A DNA stretch of 64,000 nucleotides from Prevotella scopos JCM 17725 (lineage in GTDB: Bacteria > Bacteroidota > Bacteroidia > Bacteroidales > Bacteroidaceae). This document shows, piece after piece, positions 62,964 through 64,000 of this stretch. Every line of letters begins with the position of its first letter. The first letter of the stretch is position 1. Made by a program: the position numbers and the translations under genes. A model generated the notes under the pieces. It did no database searches. It was given only the letters and a program-made list of their open reading frames with translations, and was not told where the DNA came from. The DNA is taken from the NCBI RefSeq assembly GCF_018127785.1, contig NZ_CP072390.1:1674001-1738000 (forward strand). Direction: 5' to 3'.

Positions 62964-63965
62964 TTATGAATATAAATCATCATTATTCCTCCTATTCTGA
63001 ATAGAGAATATTGCCGTTTTTTCCACAATATACTTGAATAGTTTTAAGTTCTTACAGAGCAATGTATATCGGATAAAATACTTTAAGCCTAACATTTTAT
63101 AAGGAGAAGAAATATGAACACGCTGAATTTCAGACAAAGCTAACCTTAATAAATTCAATTTAAACTCACTACTATACGGAGCACGAACTAGATCTTTTGC
63201 TCCTTTCACCAAGATACGAACATAAGCAACATTAAAACGGGAGATATTATCCTGTAGGAAGTTCGCACTTTTTATCAATTCATAACGCTCGATACTCGCA
63301 TTAAACCAATCTATATTATTTTGTTCCATATGATTATGAAGACAACTATAGACCGATTGTCTGTAATGATAAAGGGGAGTATGCAATAAGACAACTCTAC
63401 TGGCATGAACCATCCATGCAAAAACGATTGCATAATCCTCATAAGCATGATAAGTACCAAAACGTTCCTTTGCTATATATCTTCGCATAATCATTGCCCA
63501 CAGATAACTTTTTATCTTGTCTTGAAAAGATAGATAAAGAGCCTCTTCTCTATTCAGAACGTCTACAGAATGGTCTCCTTTACTTCGCATAACTGAATTC
63601 TGAGAATACTCTTGATAAAAATCGGATACAACAATATCTGCATCATATTCCTTTGCTGTTGTATACAAACGCTCCAACCAATCAGGCTCTACCCAGTCGT
63701 CACTATCAGCAAAAGCTAAAAACTCTCCTCTGGACATTTCAATCGCTTGATTACGAGCAGAAGCAACACCCCCATTGGCTTTATGGAAGACACGTATTCT
63801 TTTATCTTTTTGAGCATAACGATCGCAGATTTCTGCTGAACCATCCGTGCTACCATCGTCTATCAGCAGCAATTCCCAGTCACGGTATGTCTGATTAAGA
63901 ATAGAGTTTATAAGTTTTTCTAAGTATCTCTCACTTTGAAAAACAGGTGTTATTATACTTATCAT
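62964..63965 (-). CDS. Family 2 glycosyltransferase
   Basis: This 333-residue enzyme has a full GT-A domain: ISIITPVFQSERYLEKLINSI, LLIDDGSTDGSAEICD, VFHKANGGVASARNQAIEMSRGEFLAFADSDDWV (DxDD metal site), then a helical C-terminus typical of capsule/exopolysaccharide glycosyltransferases (EpsH/WcaA-like). The start at 63965 leaves 35 nt to the window end, so upstream partners cannot be judged. It belongs to the surface-glycan region. Confidence 0.92.
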   Translation of the reverse strand: MISIITPVFQSERYLEKLINSILNQTYRDWELLLIDDGSTDGSAEICDRYAQKDKRIRVFHKANGGVASARNQAIEMSRGEFLAFADSDDWVEPDWLERLYTTAKEYDADIVVSDFYQEYSQNSVMRSKGDHSVDVLNREEALYLSFQDKIKSYLWAMIMRRYIAKERFGTYHAYEDYAIVFAWMVHASRVVLLHTPLYHYRQSVYSCLHNHMEQNNIDWFNASIERYELIKSANFLQDNISRFNVAYVRILVKGAKDLVRAPYSSEFKLNLLRLALSEIQRVHISSPYKMLGLKYFIRYTLLCKNLKLFKYIVEKTAIFSIQNRRNNDDLYS

Positions 63966-64000
63966 CGTTTTTTATTATTTTAAGATGAATGAAAATAATC

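Overview
The window reads as chromosome of an oral-type Prevotella (Bacteroidales). Evidence: moderate-to-low GC; promoters with a TAnnTTTG -7 box and a TTTG element about 20 nt upstream; a PorG-like type IX secretion gene beside uppS, bamA and skp; ATP-type PEP carboxykinase; 2-oxoacid:ferredoxin oxidoreductase; and typical Bacteroidales small families (DUF4250, DUF6242, DUF1896). No tRNA, rRNA or CRISPR array was recognised.

Layout. 1-9.9 kb: housekeeping genes (end of a Na/Pi cotransporter, a TGS-type nucleoside kinase, cysS, cdd, murI) and secreted proteins. 10-17.6 kb: an envelope-biogenesis cluster on the minus strand (PorG-like protein, uppS, bamA, three skp/ompH paralogues, murI). 18.5-26 kb: pckA, upp, an S41 peptidase, lemA and its membrane partner. 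26.5-31.7 kb: a five-gene minus-strand locus headed by an ECF sigma factor fused through one membrane helix and a long linker to an outer-membrane beta-barrel. It is followed by a radical SAM/SPASM protein, a Gfo/Idh/MocA-type oxidoreductase and two small lipoproteins. The sigma gene and the radical SAM gene share a 29-nt upstream motif at the same distance from their start codons, which suggests an autoregulated trans-envelope signalling system. 32-36.4 kb: a UDG-like protein, an IS3-family insertion sequence and a membrane LytTR regulator. 36.5-39.5 kb: korBA.

40.7-55.4 kb is accessory DNA. dinD (DNA-damage-inducible protein D) is split by an integrated element of about 12.9 kb. The two gene halves lie at 41585-42319 and 55226-55375, and CGTAAT is present at both junctions. 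The element carries two tyrosine recombinases, a DUF1896 gene, a 16-nt iteron-like array with a dyad, two excisionase-like HTH proteins, and a cargo operon. The cargo is a small secreted protein with a type IX sorting domain, a 2014-residue FG-GAP/RHS protein, and a TPR lipoprotein that could be its immunity or accessory protein.

55.8-64 kb is a polysaccharide/glycolipid region: a deacetylase, a GtrB-like/GtrA pair, four more glycosyltransferases, a GT87-like membrane protein, and a truncated group II intron sitting directly after a terminator.

Intergenic regions hold several classes of short-period arrays. Six loci have a 22-nt period, mostly with palindromic cores. Three loci have a 9-nt period, two of them with every unit starting in CTAG. 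One locus has a 16-nt period.
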